The notes: generated from the letters alone by a model not told the origin. A stretch of 64,000 bases of DNA from Trichomonas vaginalis G3 (GCF_026262505.1 NC_067206.1:32813896-32877895), one strand, 5' to 3'. Shown: positions 30,112-40,581, numbered from the stretch's first letter. Program-made: numbers and translations.

Positions 30112-30513
30112 ATGGGTTTATTTGGCGCATTAGCAGGAGTTGCATCCAGATTTTTACCCGCAGTGGGAACAATAGCTAGAGGTGCATTTGGAATTGGAAG
30201 GAAGATTTTGAGTACATTAGGTATACTTAAAGAGAAAGCACAACCTATTATACAAACTGTACAGAAAGGTTGGGATGTAGCACGAGATGCAACAAATCTT
30301 ATTCCAAATCCTGAAACAAGAGGAAAAGTTCAAGGATGGATGGACAATGTAGGAAGACAAGCAGGAAACTATTATAACAAAGCAAATGACTACTATAACC
30401 AAGCAGGACACTATATGGACCAAGGTGAAAGATTCTTTAACAGAGGATATAACCATGCACAACAGTGGGTAAACAATAACCAACCTCAACCGCCTCAAAC
30501 GTGGGGAATGTAA
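30112..30513 (+). CDS. Amphipathic small structural protein of E1
   Basis: A 133-residue protein starting MGLFGALAGVASRFLPAVGT, a Gly/Ala-rich amphipathic helix like the membrane-lytic region of adenovirus pVI. A Tyr/Asn-rich repeat follows (NYYNKANDYYNQAGHY) and then a Pro/Gln end. In Polintons such proteins (PX class) are thought to be minor virion or membrane-active proteins. Looks whole. Confidence 0.6.
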   Translation: MGLFGALAGVASRFLPAVGTIARGAFGIGRKILSTLGILKEKAQPIIQTVQKGWDVARDATNLIPNPETRGKVQGWMDNVGRQAGNYYNKANDYYNQAGHYMDQGERFFNRGYNHAQQWVNNNQPQPPQTWGM

Positions 30514-30532
30514 AGTTTTTTACTGAGATGAA

Positions 30533-30685
30533 ATGAACAATGCAGCATTGAGACAAATGAGTTCAAGATGGATTTGTCGGCTTCCAGCAGTTACACCACG
30601 TGTTTGTAAAGTTCTTCCTATACCTCAGGAAGTTTTAGACCGACTTAAAAAACCTAAACAACCAGTTGAAAACAAACCAAACTAA
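30533..30685 (+). CDS. Small basic E1 protein (50 residues)
   Basis: Short frame MNNAALRQMSSRWICRLPAV with a Lys/Pro end. Preceded by TTTTTTACTGAGATGAA, the same leader found before the next gene at 30705, which supports that both are expressed. No known family. Confidence 0.5.
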   Translation: MNNAALRQMSSRWICRLPAVTPRVCKVLPIPQEVLDRLKKPKQPVENKPN

Positions 30686-30704
30686 AATTTTTTACTGAGA
30701 TGAA

Positions 30705-31287
30705 ATGACCGAAGAAGTTGAAACGGTAGATTTGACACCACAAACAAAAAGTTCAGAACCATTGTCAAAACCTGTCAAAGAACTTACAGATGAAGAGAAA
30801 AATTCAATAATAGAAAGTGCCAGGTCTGGAAATACAAACCCTAACTATAAAGTCACTTTTCATAGAAATGGAACGGCTAGTATCTCAAAAAAGAAACAGA
30901 CTCTCACAAATAAAATATTGAAGTCTGAAGGAGCTTTCGAGACAACAGATGGAAAAGTTTACTTCACTGACCAACAGTTCATTATAGAACATCTCATTGA
31001 CTTAGAGTCGAAATATTCTAAACTTTACAACAAACACAAAAAGTTGAAAGGAAAACAAAAACAAATGGCATATGATATTTATGAAGATGTTGACGACACA
31101 ACTGTTCCTGCAAGTGAAGTAAAGTCAGAGGAACCAAAAGTGACGAAAAACCGATAGAAGAAGAAAAACCAAAAACTGAAGATAAACCAAAACCAAAGTT
31201 TAGTTTCCAAACTAAACCAAGTCAACCTTCATTAGCTGGTATGGGTTGGCGTCAAAGACTTATGGCAGCAGGCGGTTATGTAAAGTA
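30705..31287 (+). pseudogene. Acidic/Lys-rich E1 protein, broken
   Basis: Begins MTEEVETVDLTPQTKSSEPL; a middle region (NYKVTFHRNGTASISKKKQ) and a helical segment are followed by a Lys/Glu/Pro-rich end with GWRQRLM. The coding signal extends to about 31287 but not as one frame. Same duplicated leader as 30533. Function unknown. Confidence 0.55.
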
Positions 31288-31319
31288 AAGAAAAAAAACA
31301 TTTTTTTATTTTTATAAAA

Positions 31320-33454
31320 ATGCCCCCATATAGAATGGATAGAAAGTCTGCTAGAATAAAAGCAGAGTTACAAAGATATGGTTGGAGAGTTTCGAAGAAT
31401 TTTAAATATAGGAAGGGAAGACCCATAAAAGTCTATGACAAATTGTCTGGTCTTCGCTACGAAATGGATTTGGAAACAGCACGTGCCAATTATCCAAACA
31501 GACTAGAGAGGTTAGAAGAAGAACGTCTTATGGACATGCCTTTCGATGTTAGTGAACCTCAAGTTGAAGGACACGACGGCTTTGCCAGATTCTACTGGAA
31601 ACATGACGAACAATTGCATCCTTTGAGAAGGAAAAAAGGAAAAGGTGAAGACGCACATGCTCCCATGGAAAGAACAAGATATGCATATGAAAAGTATCGT
31701 GAAGTTAGAAGTCAAATTACATCTGGTCGAACCTTTACAGTAAACTTTGACGAAGGAAAGAACAAAGAAGGCTTCATGGGAGTACTTGCTGCAATTCAAG
31801 ACGGAAATAAGAAAGGACACAATCTCAGATTGACCATAACAGATTTGGATGGTCACATTTACTATGCACATGGCAATGAACAAACAGCCGCAAAACTTCT
31901 TGACGCTTTCAAGACTACAAAGAGAGAACAAATGGTTGACTCCGACTCAGACATTTTGAATGCAATTGAAGGAATTGCAAGTGTCAAGTTCGAATGGTAC
32001 CAACCTAACCCTCAAGCAGTCAGACAACATGCTGGATACTTCCCGTTCATAAATAAGTCTGACATTGACTTGACAAGGTATGGAATTTACAATTCAATTG
32101 AAACAATTGTCAATGAACCTTGTATTCTTACATGTCTCAGGAACTCTGGTCTTGTTACAGCTGAGAAGATGAAGTATCTTGAGTCATGTGTGAAGACAAG
32201 GTACATTCTCAGAGGTCAATTGGCAAAAATTGCACCGTTGGCAAATGTCAATATCCGAGTCAACATACCTACAGCTAAAGGTTCTTCACATGACGACTAT
32301 GTTGTTGACAAAGACTTACCATGGTTGAAGATTGTAATTGTCCACAACCACTTCATGTTGAACGAAAGTCTTACAAACCCATTCTTTGGTAAAAGTAAGT
32401 GCAACATTGTCAGAGCTGTAAACATTCTTTTCGAGAAAGGTTTGTTGGAACCAATTCCAGATGACAAGCTGACAGAAACTTTTGTACCAAAAGACGAAAC
32501 AAACTTTTCATTGTTAGCAAGACCAAAAGTTGTTCCAGACAAAGTTCTAGTACAAAAGAAGTACACAGTTCCACAAGGGGTTGGTATGTTCGGATACCAA
32601 CCTGAACCAGAAGAACTTCCAATGAGGTTGCAAGAACTTCAAGATGCTATAAACAAACTTCCATTGAGACATCCAATTGACGTCAAATTGTATTGGAGAG
32701 CATCTGAGTTAGGTCAGAAGGTTTTATATGAAACAGGTTGCTTCGACGATGTTTATGAGATAACAGGAGAAGTTTCTCAGAAGATAAGAGACTCACTTGA
32801 ATTTCCACAAACTGGACCAATTGGTTGCGACAAGTTCGACTCAGATGAAAAGATATACTATGTCGACCTTAACGCTGCATACATGAGGTTTGTCCAATAT
32901 ATTCCGACTGGAATTCCAAACGAAGATGGTGAGTTCCCGGAAGGAACTATACAGTTGGAAAAGTCATACAACAACTGTATGATATTAGGAAAGCTTCAAA
33001 CCCCAAACTTGCAATGACACTCAAATTGCTTATGAATTCGACATGGGGATATTCCATTAAGAAACCTCAAGAGATGAAGAGTAAACATTATGAGAAGGTC
33101 GACAACTTTGTTGAAAGGTTTTCTCCTTTTGTTTTGAAGTACGAATTCACTCAAGGTCAAAGTGGCTTAGTAACCACATTAAAACCTATTGTCGAACATT
33201 GGTCTTACCCTCAGTTCGCAAAGGCAGTCCTTGACGAGTACAACAAATTCTTCTCCGAAGTCAAATCGAAAGTCAAGGTTTACTATGAGAACATTGACGC
33301 ACTCATGACGAACGAAGAAGGATACAACAAACTCATTGAAATGGGAATGGTCGGTGAAAAGATGGGCTGTTTTAAGCTAGATAAGGTATTTTCCGAAGTT
33401 CATGTAATATCGAAAAGGAAATATTGGGCATACTTGAAGACGGCACAGAAATAA
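31320..33454 (+). pseudogene. PolB-like DNA polymerase region of E1, broken
   Basis: The N-terminal part is basic (MPPYRMDRKSARIKAELQRY) and of unknown fold. Family B palm motifs follow: YYVDLNAAYMR (motif A region), LKLLMNSTWGYS (motif B) and YYENIDALM (motif C region). No clear 3'-5' exonuclease motifs were seen, unlike the PolB of E2. It would copy the element by protein priming if intact. The region does not read as one frame. Confidence 0.65.
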
Positions 33455-33621
33455 AACATTGCATGAAATAAAAAATTTATTTTTTAAAAAGTGACATTTT
33501 TTAAATTTTATTTGAAATGTACGCTGAGTTTGTTGGAGAAGACCGTTGGGAAACTTGTTTGTTAGATGAGAAATATGAAATGGCATACCATTTTAAAACA
33601 ATATATTTTTACATATATTAA

Positions 33622-34482
33622 ATGCTTCAGGTTGAAAAACAAAGAACAAAAGTAGCAGATACAAAACCGTTAGACTATATCTTTACAAATGCTGGTAGGA
33701 CTATTTCAGATGAAGAAATTTCATCCCGAGCATACAGGTTTGACTATCCAATTCGTTGGCTTCAAAGTCCTTCAGATGCAAAGGCAATAGGATTTAGAAG
33801 AGTTTTGTTTTCAAATAGAACTAACGCATTTATGTTCGCAGTATATTTTCATGGGCAGTATAAAGGTTCTGATGGTCTAATAGACAAATTTGACGAAATG
33901 AGAATCTTTACAGTTCGTTCAGACGAAAGTCTTGAGAAAACTCTAGATGACTTTCAAACTCAAATGAACAAATATTATTGGGAATTTCAAAAAAAATACG
34001 ACTCTTTACTAAATGGAACATACTATCTGAAACTAGAATATGACAAGATGAACTCCACCGTTTCATTTCAAAAGATTGAAATTAACCCTCCAAGAGATAC
34101 AGAGTTTTTATTTTGGGAAGTAGACAAACGTTCTTGGGCACAATTTCTTCGGTTACTAAACCAGAACGAACCATTACCACCAGATGGTCCATTTAAATTT
34201 ATACTTCCACCAGCAGATTTGATGGTTTATAGAAACGTGTTTGACCCTCAAAATGTTATGTGTCATGCAAGTTTCAGTTCAAGCAACAATAGTTTTCTAT
34301 GTATTGGTAAGGACCTTTATGACTTTGCTTCTAAATTCTACGAACCACCTAGTAACAGTTTCTCTGACTTTCAAGTTTGGTTCACAACAAATGGTGTGCA
34401 ACATATTATTCCATTGTACTATGACTTTTATCTCGAATTGTCTTTCATATATAACTACGGAAAAGTGCTGAAAAAGTATTGA
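33622..34482 (+). CDS. Related ~285-residue E1 protein B
   Basis: A 286-residue paralogue of 26994-27842: YRFDYPIRWL, KAIGFRRVLF, SNNSFLCIGKD, FQVWFTTNG and HIIPLYYDFYLELSF are shared. Preceded by TTTTTACATATATTAA, the usual E1 leader. Looks whole. A possible short frame (33517-33621) lies directly upstream. Structural role inferred only. Confidence 0.6.
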   Translation: MLQVEKQRTKVADTKPLDYIFTNAGRTISDEEISSRAYRFDYPIRWLQSPSDAKAIGFRRVLFSNRTNAFMFAVYFHGQYKGSDGLIDKFDEMRIFTVRSDESLEKTLDDFQTQMNKYYWEFQKKYDSLLNGTYYLKLEYDKMNSTVSFQKIEINPPRDTEFLFWEVDKRSWAQFLRLLNQNEPLPPDGPFKFILPPADLMVYRNVFDPQNVMCHASFSSSNNSFLCIGKDLYDFASKFYEPPSNSFSDFQVWFTTNGVQHIIPLYYDFYLELSFIYNYGKVLKKY

Positions 34483-34597
34483 ATGTGAAGATATTAGAAA
34501 ATAACATTTTTTCTAACATCGTAGAAAACTCATGAAAACAATTTATTTTTGACACTTTCACAAAAAACATTAAAAAAGTGAAGTTAAAATGAGATGT

Positions 34598-34972
34598 TTA
34601 CTGAACTGGTTGGATGTCGCCTTCACAGGTTATGTAGAATGGTTGACCAGAGAAGTGAAGGAGACCCTTGAGAATTTGGTTCATTCTTGGGAAAGGGTTC
34701 TCTCTGTTTGGAAGTAGTATCCAAGGACGCTTGGCAAAGAACTTTATAATGGCTTCCTTCTTTGCTTGCTTTATGTCGTCGTAGGCTGTCCCGTCTGGTA
34801 TTTGAATTGGAATTCCAGTCGAAGTCTCGAGCTGAAGTGTAGACCTTCCAGAAATAGTGGTAAACTTGACCTTGGGCTTCATGACCTTGCGCAAGTAGTC
34901 TTTTACGCAGTCGTTAAGTTCAATGAGGTAAATTGCCTCGTCAAGTCTTTCTTGCATTCCAAGTTCTTCCAT
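34598..34972 (-). CDS. Unknown E1 protein (124 residues)
   Basis: Starts MEELGMQERLDEAIYLIELN; helical N-terminus, then a mixed region with FFAKRPWILLPNRENPFPRM. The ATG at 34972 is chosen because upstream the frame enters a 22 bp minisatellite that only mimics coding. No family recognised. Confidence 0.5.
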   Translation of the reverse strand: MEELGMQERLDEAIYLIELNDCVKDYLRKVMKPKVKFTTISGRSTLQLETSTGIPIQIPDGTAYDDIKQAKKEAIIKFFAKRPWILLPNRENPFPRMNQILKGLLHFSGQPFYITCEGDIQPVQ

Positions 34973-35288
34973 CCGACAGGAAAAAATTTTCCGGACAAAG
35001 GGAAAAAAATTTCCTTCCGACAGGAAAAGTTCTTCCTTCCGACAGGAAGAACTCTTCCAGTTGTCCGTCCGTAAACCATTCAAATTTTCGAAAATTGAGA
35101 ACTTTTTGGTCGAACTTTAGAAAAAATTTTCTATCCGACAGGAAAAAATTTTCCATCCGACAGGAAAAGTTCTTCCTTCCGACAGGAAAAGTTCTTCCTT
35201 CCGACAGGAAAAGTTCTTCCTTCCGACAGGAAAAGTTCTTCCTTCCGACAGGAAAAGTTCTTCCTTCCGACAGGACACAAACGAATGT
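34973..35288. repeat. 22 bp minisatellite, CCGACAGG-containing
   Basis: The CCGACAGG core recurs at 34973, 35017, 35039 and then every 22 bp at 35135, 35157, 35179, 35201, 35223, 35245 and 35267. Each unit contains TTCC-TTCCGACA-GGAA, a small inverted repeat. Because 22 is not a multiple of 3 and no unit has stops in most frames, it yields long spurious open frames on both strands. Confidence 0.9.
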
Positions 35289-35545
35289 CCGACGTCCCAC
35301 CAACCGAGTCCATTCCCAAACCAGAGGAACCTAAAGAACCACAACAGTCTCCTCAGCAACCTCAGTTCCAGCAAGTACCTCCGAATTACTACCAATTTCC
35401 ACCTCAAGGTTACTACCCACCACAAGGCTTCCCGAACTACCCTCCTCAGCCTATGCCTTACTGCCCCAACCCTTGGTTGTTCCAGCAAGCTCCACCCCAG
35501 CAATTCCAATTCCAATCTCAGTCCAAGAGAGACCAAGACTTCGAA
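35285..35545 (+). pseudogene. Pro/Gln-rich E1 protein fragment
   Basis: Begins MSDVPPTESIPKPEEPKEPQ and continues with Tyr/Pro/Gln repeats (YYQFPPQGYYPPQG). It abuts, without a gap, the 3' end of the oppositely oriented collagen-like fibre gene near 35545, so an internal rearrangement joined two pieces. Function unknown. Confidence 0.5.
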
Positions 35546-37567
35546 TATTATGTCGTCTGCTCTAACAGTAGTGAAGGATTCATGTGTATGGTTTTTGTCT
35601 GCTTTACTGTCTAAAGAAGTTTGAAGTTCATTTATATCGGAGATATTGTGTTTATGAGATTTCAAAACTTTGTTCGTTGCGTCAAGTTCATCTTTGTCAG
35701 CTTTACTTTTAATAGCATCTTCAAAAGTTATTTTTGCCTTAACTCTCAATGTAAATCTTGGTTCAACTAATACACCGTTAACAAAGAAGTATGAAGCATA
35801 AATTTCATTGTTATAACCAAATGCTTCTGGTGCTTTACCTGTGTCATAATGTACAGTACAGCTTATGTCATAACCTTTAGCACGAATGTATTTATATCTT
35901 CTTTCATTAACATCTTCCGTCTTCACTTTTTCATCCTGTGTTAAATATCCATGGTAGTCCGTTATAATCTGTTCGTCTGAACTTATATAATGAACATGGT
36001 TTTTATCTGCTTTTTCGGCTAATTTCTCTTCTATCTCATTTATTTCAAGTTCATGCCTACCACCACCTCCCGAAGAAGTATTTTTCTTCAGCTCTTGAAG
36101 AACGTCCACTTCGCCATCTTTGGTGTCAATAATGAGACTTTGAGTTAAAACCTCTCCTGTCTTAATGGATGTTTGTAAAACTTCTTCTTCACCGTGTTCG
36201 GGGTCATGGTCGTCATCATATCTTGTGAAATCAGAGATGTTGTCATACATTAAGCATATCTGTCTCAAAAGTTCTGCTATTTGAAACTGGAACGAAAGAT
36301 ATACAGAACTTTCATCATCTCCTAAAGTCAAGTCTACTTTCTTAAGTATTTCTTGAATGTATGCAATGAGAACAGAGTACCTTGGAAAATATTCGAACAA
36401 TATTTCATTAGCTGTTAGTTTTGGTGGTTCTTCTGGAGTTTCTGTTGTTTCAGTTCCTTCTGTAGGTTCTGTTGGAGTTTCTGCATCTCTTGACTTCAAT
36501 GCTCTTGCTCTCAAAGACCTAAATGTTAGAGCACCAGGTTTTACAAAGGACTTTATAAATGCTTTAATAGTTCCTGGTAAGTTATTGTTAGCATTAAGTA
36601 AGTTCCTTATGCTTCCATCATGTACGTCCATAGCACTATGTAAAAAATCTATACTTTTCTTGTAGTCAGCAATAGACTGACTGTGATTTTTTAAAGATTT
36701 GTCAATACCTTTAAGCCAATCTTCATGCATGTCTGATACTGAGCCAAGAATATCATTTGCTTCCTTTAGTGTATTTTGTGCTTCTCGTAAAGTATCCAAT
36801 CCCGTACGTGCATTGTTTGCTATACGTCTTACAGTATCTATTTGACTCCTTGTTTCTTGCATCCAACCAGATAAAGTTTTAATTGTATCCGAACCATTTG
36901 AAATGAAGTTCAAAGCATTTTTAACGTCATCTAAAACTTCTTCACCAAGTACTGCCCATATCTTTCCGATTTGGTATTGAAGAACTCCATATGAAGCAGC
37001 TGTTAAACCAGTATTTATAAGGTTCCATATCCATGATTTAGCAGTTTTTCCATCCTTTCCATCTTCACCATCCAAACCGTTCTCGCCTTGAGGTCCTTGT
37101 ATTCCTTGTATTCCTTGTGGTCCTTGAGGTCCGGTGTCACCCTTCTCTCCTTTCAGTTCATCTTTATGTTTGTTATAATATTCTAATGTCATAAGGTGTA
37201 CATCATTACTGCTACCAGCAACGCCGAGAATTTGTTTCTCATTCATGACTAAATTCTTTAGGCATTTAATGTTGTCGTCAAATCGAAAGCTCTTTAACAA
37301 TTCAATGAGAACATTTAATACTTTCACTAATGAGGCATCTACTGTAGAATTTATATATTGCACCGTTCCATCATTTATGATGGGAACCTTGCTTGTTGTA
37401 ATGAATGGGTCATAAGTGTTAAAAGTATCGAAATCAATGACTTTTTTAGTTTTTCCATCGTCAATGACTAAATCATTGCCTTCAATGGTTAAAGTTGAGT
37501 TTTCGTTTACTAGTTCATGTGCTCTTCTTGCTTCATTTGTTTCATACGCATATGCAGCAATAGTCAT
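35546..37567 (-). pseudogene. Collagen-like fibre protein of E1, 3' end lost in a rearrangement
   Basis: Starts at 37567. Residues ~139-173 are Gly-X-Y triplets (GEKGDTGPQGPQGIQG...), followed by a hydrophobic segment and long coiled-coil/heptad regions, a Thr/Glu/Pro-rich linker, and KADKNHVHYI/KADKNHTHES repeats like those in the other fibre protein. Collagen-like trimers act as rigid stalks in virion fibres. Sequence beyond about 35546 is not part of the gene although a frame happens to stay open. Confidence 0.65.
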
Positions 37568-37584
37568 ATTTTAATGAGAATAAA
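37568..37584. promoter_or_regulatory. 17 bp bidirectional promoter (collagen-like fibre / penton)
   Basis: ATTTTAATGAGAATAAA is all that separates the start codons of the divergent genes. Confidence 0.6.
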
Positions 37585-38349
37585 ATGTTGTTCTATTTGC
37601 AAAGTACAGACCCAAACGAATACGGGACAGTAAAGCTACAAACAAACTTAGGTCTTCAGAATGAAGTGCTTGCTTTCAGAGTTGTTGACTTCAATACTAT
37701 CGCAACTTTTGTCATAACAGATGAAACAGATTTCATAGAGATTGAAATAGATGACAAAAGAAGTGTTATAACATTTCCTAATAGAGCTGGGTATAGAATA
37801 GATAAAATTGCTGGAGTCATAGATACTCTCATAAATGAAGAAACTATTGACAACATAGATGTCGAACTCTCTTCTGAGGGAACATTGAAGTTCAGTTATG
37901 CGAAGGAGTTTAAGATAACACGAATGAGTCATAGAGTTCAATTGCTTCTGGGTGCATACCATATGACATTTCCTTTGAAAAGTGTTGACAAAACGATTGA
38001 GATGAAATCTGTTCCATACGTATGTTATGGCAATTGTTTGTACATTGAGTCAAAAATAGCTAATGTCACAGGTGTTTCAGGAGTTAATAGTAAAGGTTCA
38101 GTAGAATATAAGTCTTTCTGTTATGCAGTCAATTCAATGTTCATTCCAAACGTTCCTGTCATAGCAACTCATTTAGGTAAATGGGTTCGCATTAGTCCTC
38201 ATAATTTGAAAGACATGCAATTCAGACTTGTTGACTTTCAAGGAGAGCCTGTAGAACTGAAGGCACCAGTGCGAATGACTGTTGAAGTTGACTTTTTAGA
38301 AAATATTAAATGCAACAGCTTACAAGAGAACTCAGAGCTAAAAATATAA
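37585..38349 (+). CDS. Penton-like minor capsid protein of E1
   Basis: A 254-residue protein; the C-terminal FRLVDFQGEPVELKAPVRMT pattern, an alternating strand with a DxxG turn, is characteristic of single jelly-roll penton/minor capsid proteins of Polintons and virophages. It would sit at the capsid vertices as a pentamer. Homologous in position and style to 52529-53239. Looks whole and overlaps the next gene by 40 bases. Confidence 0.65.
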   Translation: MLFYLQSTDPNEYGTVKLQTNLGLQNEVLAFRVVDFNTIATFVITDETDFIEIEIDDKRSVITFPNRAGYRIDKIAGVIDTLINEETIDNIDVELSSEGTLKFSYAKEFKITRMSHRVQLLLGAYHMTFPLKSVDKTIEMKSVPYVCYGNCLYIESKIANVTGVSGVNSKGSVEYKSFCYAVNSMFIPNVPVIATHLGKWVRISPHNLKDMQFRLVDFQGEPVELKAPVRMTVEVDFLENIKCNSLQENSELKI

Positions 38350-38552
38350 AGTATGAATGTTATGTATTAGGTCATGAACTTTGGTTGTTGCTGTTTGATG
38401 AAACAAATGAGTTAGTTATGTCAGTCAAGAGAACAGAAAAATATTGTGTTAGTGAAAACTGCACCAAGTCAATAAGATTAGGTCTACATTATGAAGATGA
38501 ATTCAATACTGTTGAAGAAGTTTTGGATAGATATTACAAATTGCTAACTTGA
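38310..38552 (+). CDS. Small E1 protein (80 residues) overlapping the penton gene
   Basis: MQQLTRELRAKNIKYECYVL... The leader GACTTTTTAGAAAATATTAA directly before the ATG matches the E1 promoter style although it lies inside the penton gene. Mixed alpha/beta composition; no family recognised. Confidence 0.5.
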   Translation: MQQLTRELRAKNIKYECYVLGHELWLLLFDETNELVMSVKRTEKYCVSENCTKSIRLGLHYEDEFNTVEEVLDRYYKLLT

Positions 38553-38612
38553 AAATTTTTTTGACTAACGGCACAAGGCGCCAAGATGGGCTCAAAGAGC
38601 CTCCTGACTGTT
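38553..38612. terminator. GC-rich hairpin between convergent genes
   Basis: A palindrome GGCGCC and a triloop hairpin GGCTC-AAA-GAGCC (38589-38601) lie between the stops of two convergent genes. Position suggests 3' end formation; the same kind of hairpin also occurs inside genes, so this role is uncertain. Confidence 0.35.
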
Positions 38613-39254
38613 TTAATTTACTAAAACATATTTAAGACATAATTTATAGTAAGTAGATAGTTTTGTATACTCATTTGAATATCTATATTTAAACTCAACT
38701 CCTGGAGTACCTGGTATTTCAATGATGCGGATGTTACCTATTTTCATGAATAGTGGAGTTTGACCACAGCATTCGATTTCAGGGTCGAGATAGTCAATGA
38801 CACATTGTTTCCCTGTTATTCGTGAGATAACATTTTCAAGGTCCTCCTTTGTTAGAATTATTTGGTTCTTACTTATAAGATTTGTCAAAAGCTTCTTATC
38901 GTCTTTGAGTAAAATTGTTTGGTATAACTGAAGAAGGTAATGGTCTACGTTATCTGAAGGATTTGTTTGAACATTTGTGTAAGGGTTGTCGTTGGCTTCT
39001 CTTGAAAGAACTTGGTCCAGTGGTGGATACTCTAACTTAACATCTGATATAGCGTTAGCGTTTGAAGCTGAGTTTAAATTCACGGCGTCATGCGCCAAGA
39101 CCGAAGGTCCCGACTTAAGATCTGGTTCTTTTTCTTTCAAACACTCCGAACTATAGTTCTTTATGACAATATTGTTTGTCGTTCGTGAGTCAACATTTGA
39201 TGTTGGTTCAATTGGAACATTAACGGCACCAGCTAAGATGGATTTGCTTCTCAT
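38613..39254 (-). CDS. Unknown E1 protein, homologue of 51364-52034 in E2
   Basis: A 213-residue protein. The N-terminal half is low-complexity; the C-terminal half has a small domain (LTKEDLENVISRITG, then PEIECCGQTP) that aligns with VSCCGTVA in E2. The shared CCG core identifies a conserved Polinton protein of unknown role. Two GC-rich triloop hairpins (GACC-GAA-GGTC at 39099-39109 and a GGCG...CGCC pair at 39084-39096) lie within the coding frame. Confidence 0.6.
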   Translation of the reverse strand: MRSKSILAGAVNVPIEPTSNVDSRTTNNIVIKNYSSECLKEKEPDLKSGPSVLAHDAVNLNSASNANAISDVKLEYPPLDQVLSREANDNPYTNVQTNPSDNVDHYLLQLYQTILLKDDKKLLTNLISKNQIILTKEDLENVISRITGKQCVIDYLDPEIECCGQTPLFMKIGNIRIIEIPGTPGVEFKYRYSNEYTKLSTYYKLCLKYVLVN

Positions 39255-39279
39255 TTCATATAGAATAAAAACCTTTTAT

Positions 39280-39681
39280 ATGTATGAAATGAACAATATA
39301 CTCGACAAGGGTTTGAATGTAAAGCTAACGAATGAAAATATTGTTGAATTCACTGAGACAGGAGCTGTGTATAAAGATGTAGAACTACTGAACAAAAGAG
39401 CAAAGGGAAGAAGCAGGAATATGAACAAAGGGTGGAAGCCTATAAAAATTTATGTCAATGATGGCTCAGGAGGTTCAAACATAAAGTATGCAGAAAGTTA
39501 TAGAGTTTATGCTCTCAAAGGTGAAAAGCCTTCATTTAAGAACAGCTATTCTAATGCATATCCTCAAAAGCTAACGGATGGGGAAGTGGATGATATGAAT
39601 GACAGCAAAAATATTAACAGAAATGGCGACAGAGATGCATGGAATTTGTTTACCATCAGTCAATTGAAGGTTAAACTTTAA
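39280..39681 (+). CDS. Unknown basic E1 protein (~133 residues)
   Basis: Starts MYEMNNILDKGLNVKLTNEN (39280) or at the Met three codons later. Contains KAKGRSRNMNK-like basic stretch and GSGGSNIKYAESYRVYAL. Divergent from 38613-39254 with only 25 bp between starts; its stop shares TTAA with the convergent ATPase gene. No family recognised. Confidence 0.55.
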   Translation: MYEMNNILDKGLNVKLTNENIVEFTETGAVYKDVELLNKRAKGRSRNMNKGWKPIKIYVNDGSGGSNIKYAESYRVYALKGEKPSFKNSYSNAYPQKLTDGEVDDMNDSKNINRNGDRDAWNLFTISQLKVKL

Positions 39682-40565
39682 AACAATGTTGGTCGTTCCC
39701 ATGGAATATTTTTGACTTTAATGGTATTAGTCATGATATGAATCTCAAGGTATGAACGAGGAGAGATGAGAGACTTATATGCTTCCCAAATTTCTTCAAA
39801 AGGTAATGTTATACCTGACTGTTTCCAAATGAGTTCAATATCATAGCGTGAGAAACCTTGAAAGATAACGAAGTCAGTTATGAGACGTTTTATGTTTAAA
39901 GCTAAAAACCTCCATGTTTGCATAAGTATTGCTACAGTTAAGTGGTAATGTCTGACTTTAGTAATGATGTTAGCTAATGGTGAGTCTGGTTTTGACACTA
40001 AACCTTTTCCGGCGAAGTCGTCGCAAACGAGCAGAGTGTTTGAAGGATACTTTTTGAAGGGGTATTTTGAAAGTTTTGACAGAATGTAGTTTGTAAGTCG
40101 TTTCATATCGTAAACTCCTGAGTACTGACGTAAGTGGTGTTTGTCAATAATTCTTTCCATCTCCTCAGAAGTCTTTTGCATTCCTGACTGTATAAATTCA
40201 ACGATGGCATAATATTTCCTCTTACGTCGAATGTAACGTTGAAGAAATTCAATGAGTTCACTGGCTGGAACTTTAACGACAGAGGCTTGAACTTTTGACA
40301 TAAATGTTTTCGCTGTTGAATCCATAGAGTCTGAAGTTGCTGATATAATGATTTGGTCATAGTAAGAGTCGTTTCCTAAACGTTCTGTTATGAGTATATG
40401 ACGAATGAGGTTAAATGTCTTACCTGAACCCATCTTTCCACAATAGAAATAAACACCATTTGAACAGAACTCATAGTCCTTACTGAAAGGAAGAATGAGA
40501 GAACTGTTGAGCTTTTCACTGCTTTCATTCATGTCTTCATCTACGTCATGTATTAAATGCTTCAT
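39678..40565 (-). CDS. FtsK/HerA-type genome packaging ATPase of E1
   Basis: A 295-residue P-loop ATPase: Walker A CGKMGSGKT near residue 42, Walker B TLLVCDDFA, then the conserved HYHLTVAILMQTWR (sensor/arginine region) and FVIFQGFSRYDIE. This is the A32-like packaging motor of Polintons and large DNA viruses that drives DNA into capsids. Looks whole. Divergent from 40582 by 16 bp. Confidence 0.85.
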   Translation of the reverse strand: MKHLIHDVDEDMNESSEKLNSSLILPFSKDYEFCSNGVYFYCGKMGSGKTFNLIRHILITERLGNDSYYDQIIISATSDSMDSTAKTFMSKVQASVVKVPASELIEFLQRYIRRKRKYYAIVEFIQSGMQKTSEEMERIIDKHHLRQYSGVYDMKRLTNYILSKLSKYPFKKYPSNTLLVCDDFAGKGLVSKPDSPLANIITKVRHYHLTVAILMQTWRFLALNIKRLITDFVIFQGFSRYDIELIWKQSGITLPFEEIWEAYKSLISPRSYLEIHIMTNTIKVKNIPWERPTLF

Positions 40566-40581
40566 TTTATCTCCATTAAAA
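40566..40581. promoter_or_regulatory. 16 bp bidirectional promoter (ATPase / protein C)
   Basis: TTTATCTCCATTAAAA between two start codons, the shortest of the set. Confidence 0.6.

Noticed and set aside
34973-35288. Coding extension of the flanking E1 genes
   Set aside because: Open only because the 22 bp repeat lacks stops; peptide is a rotation of one unit.
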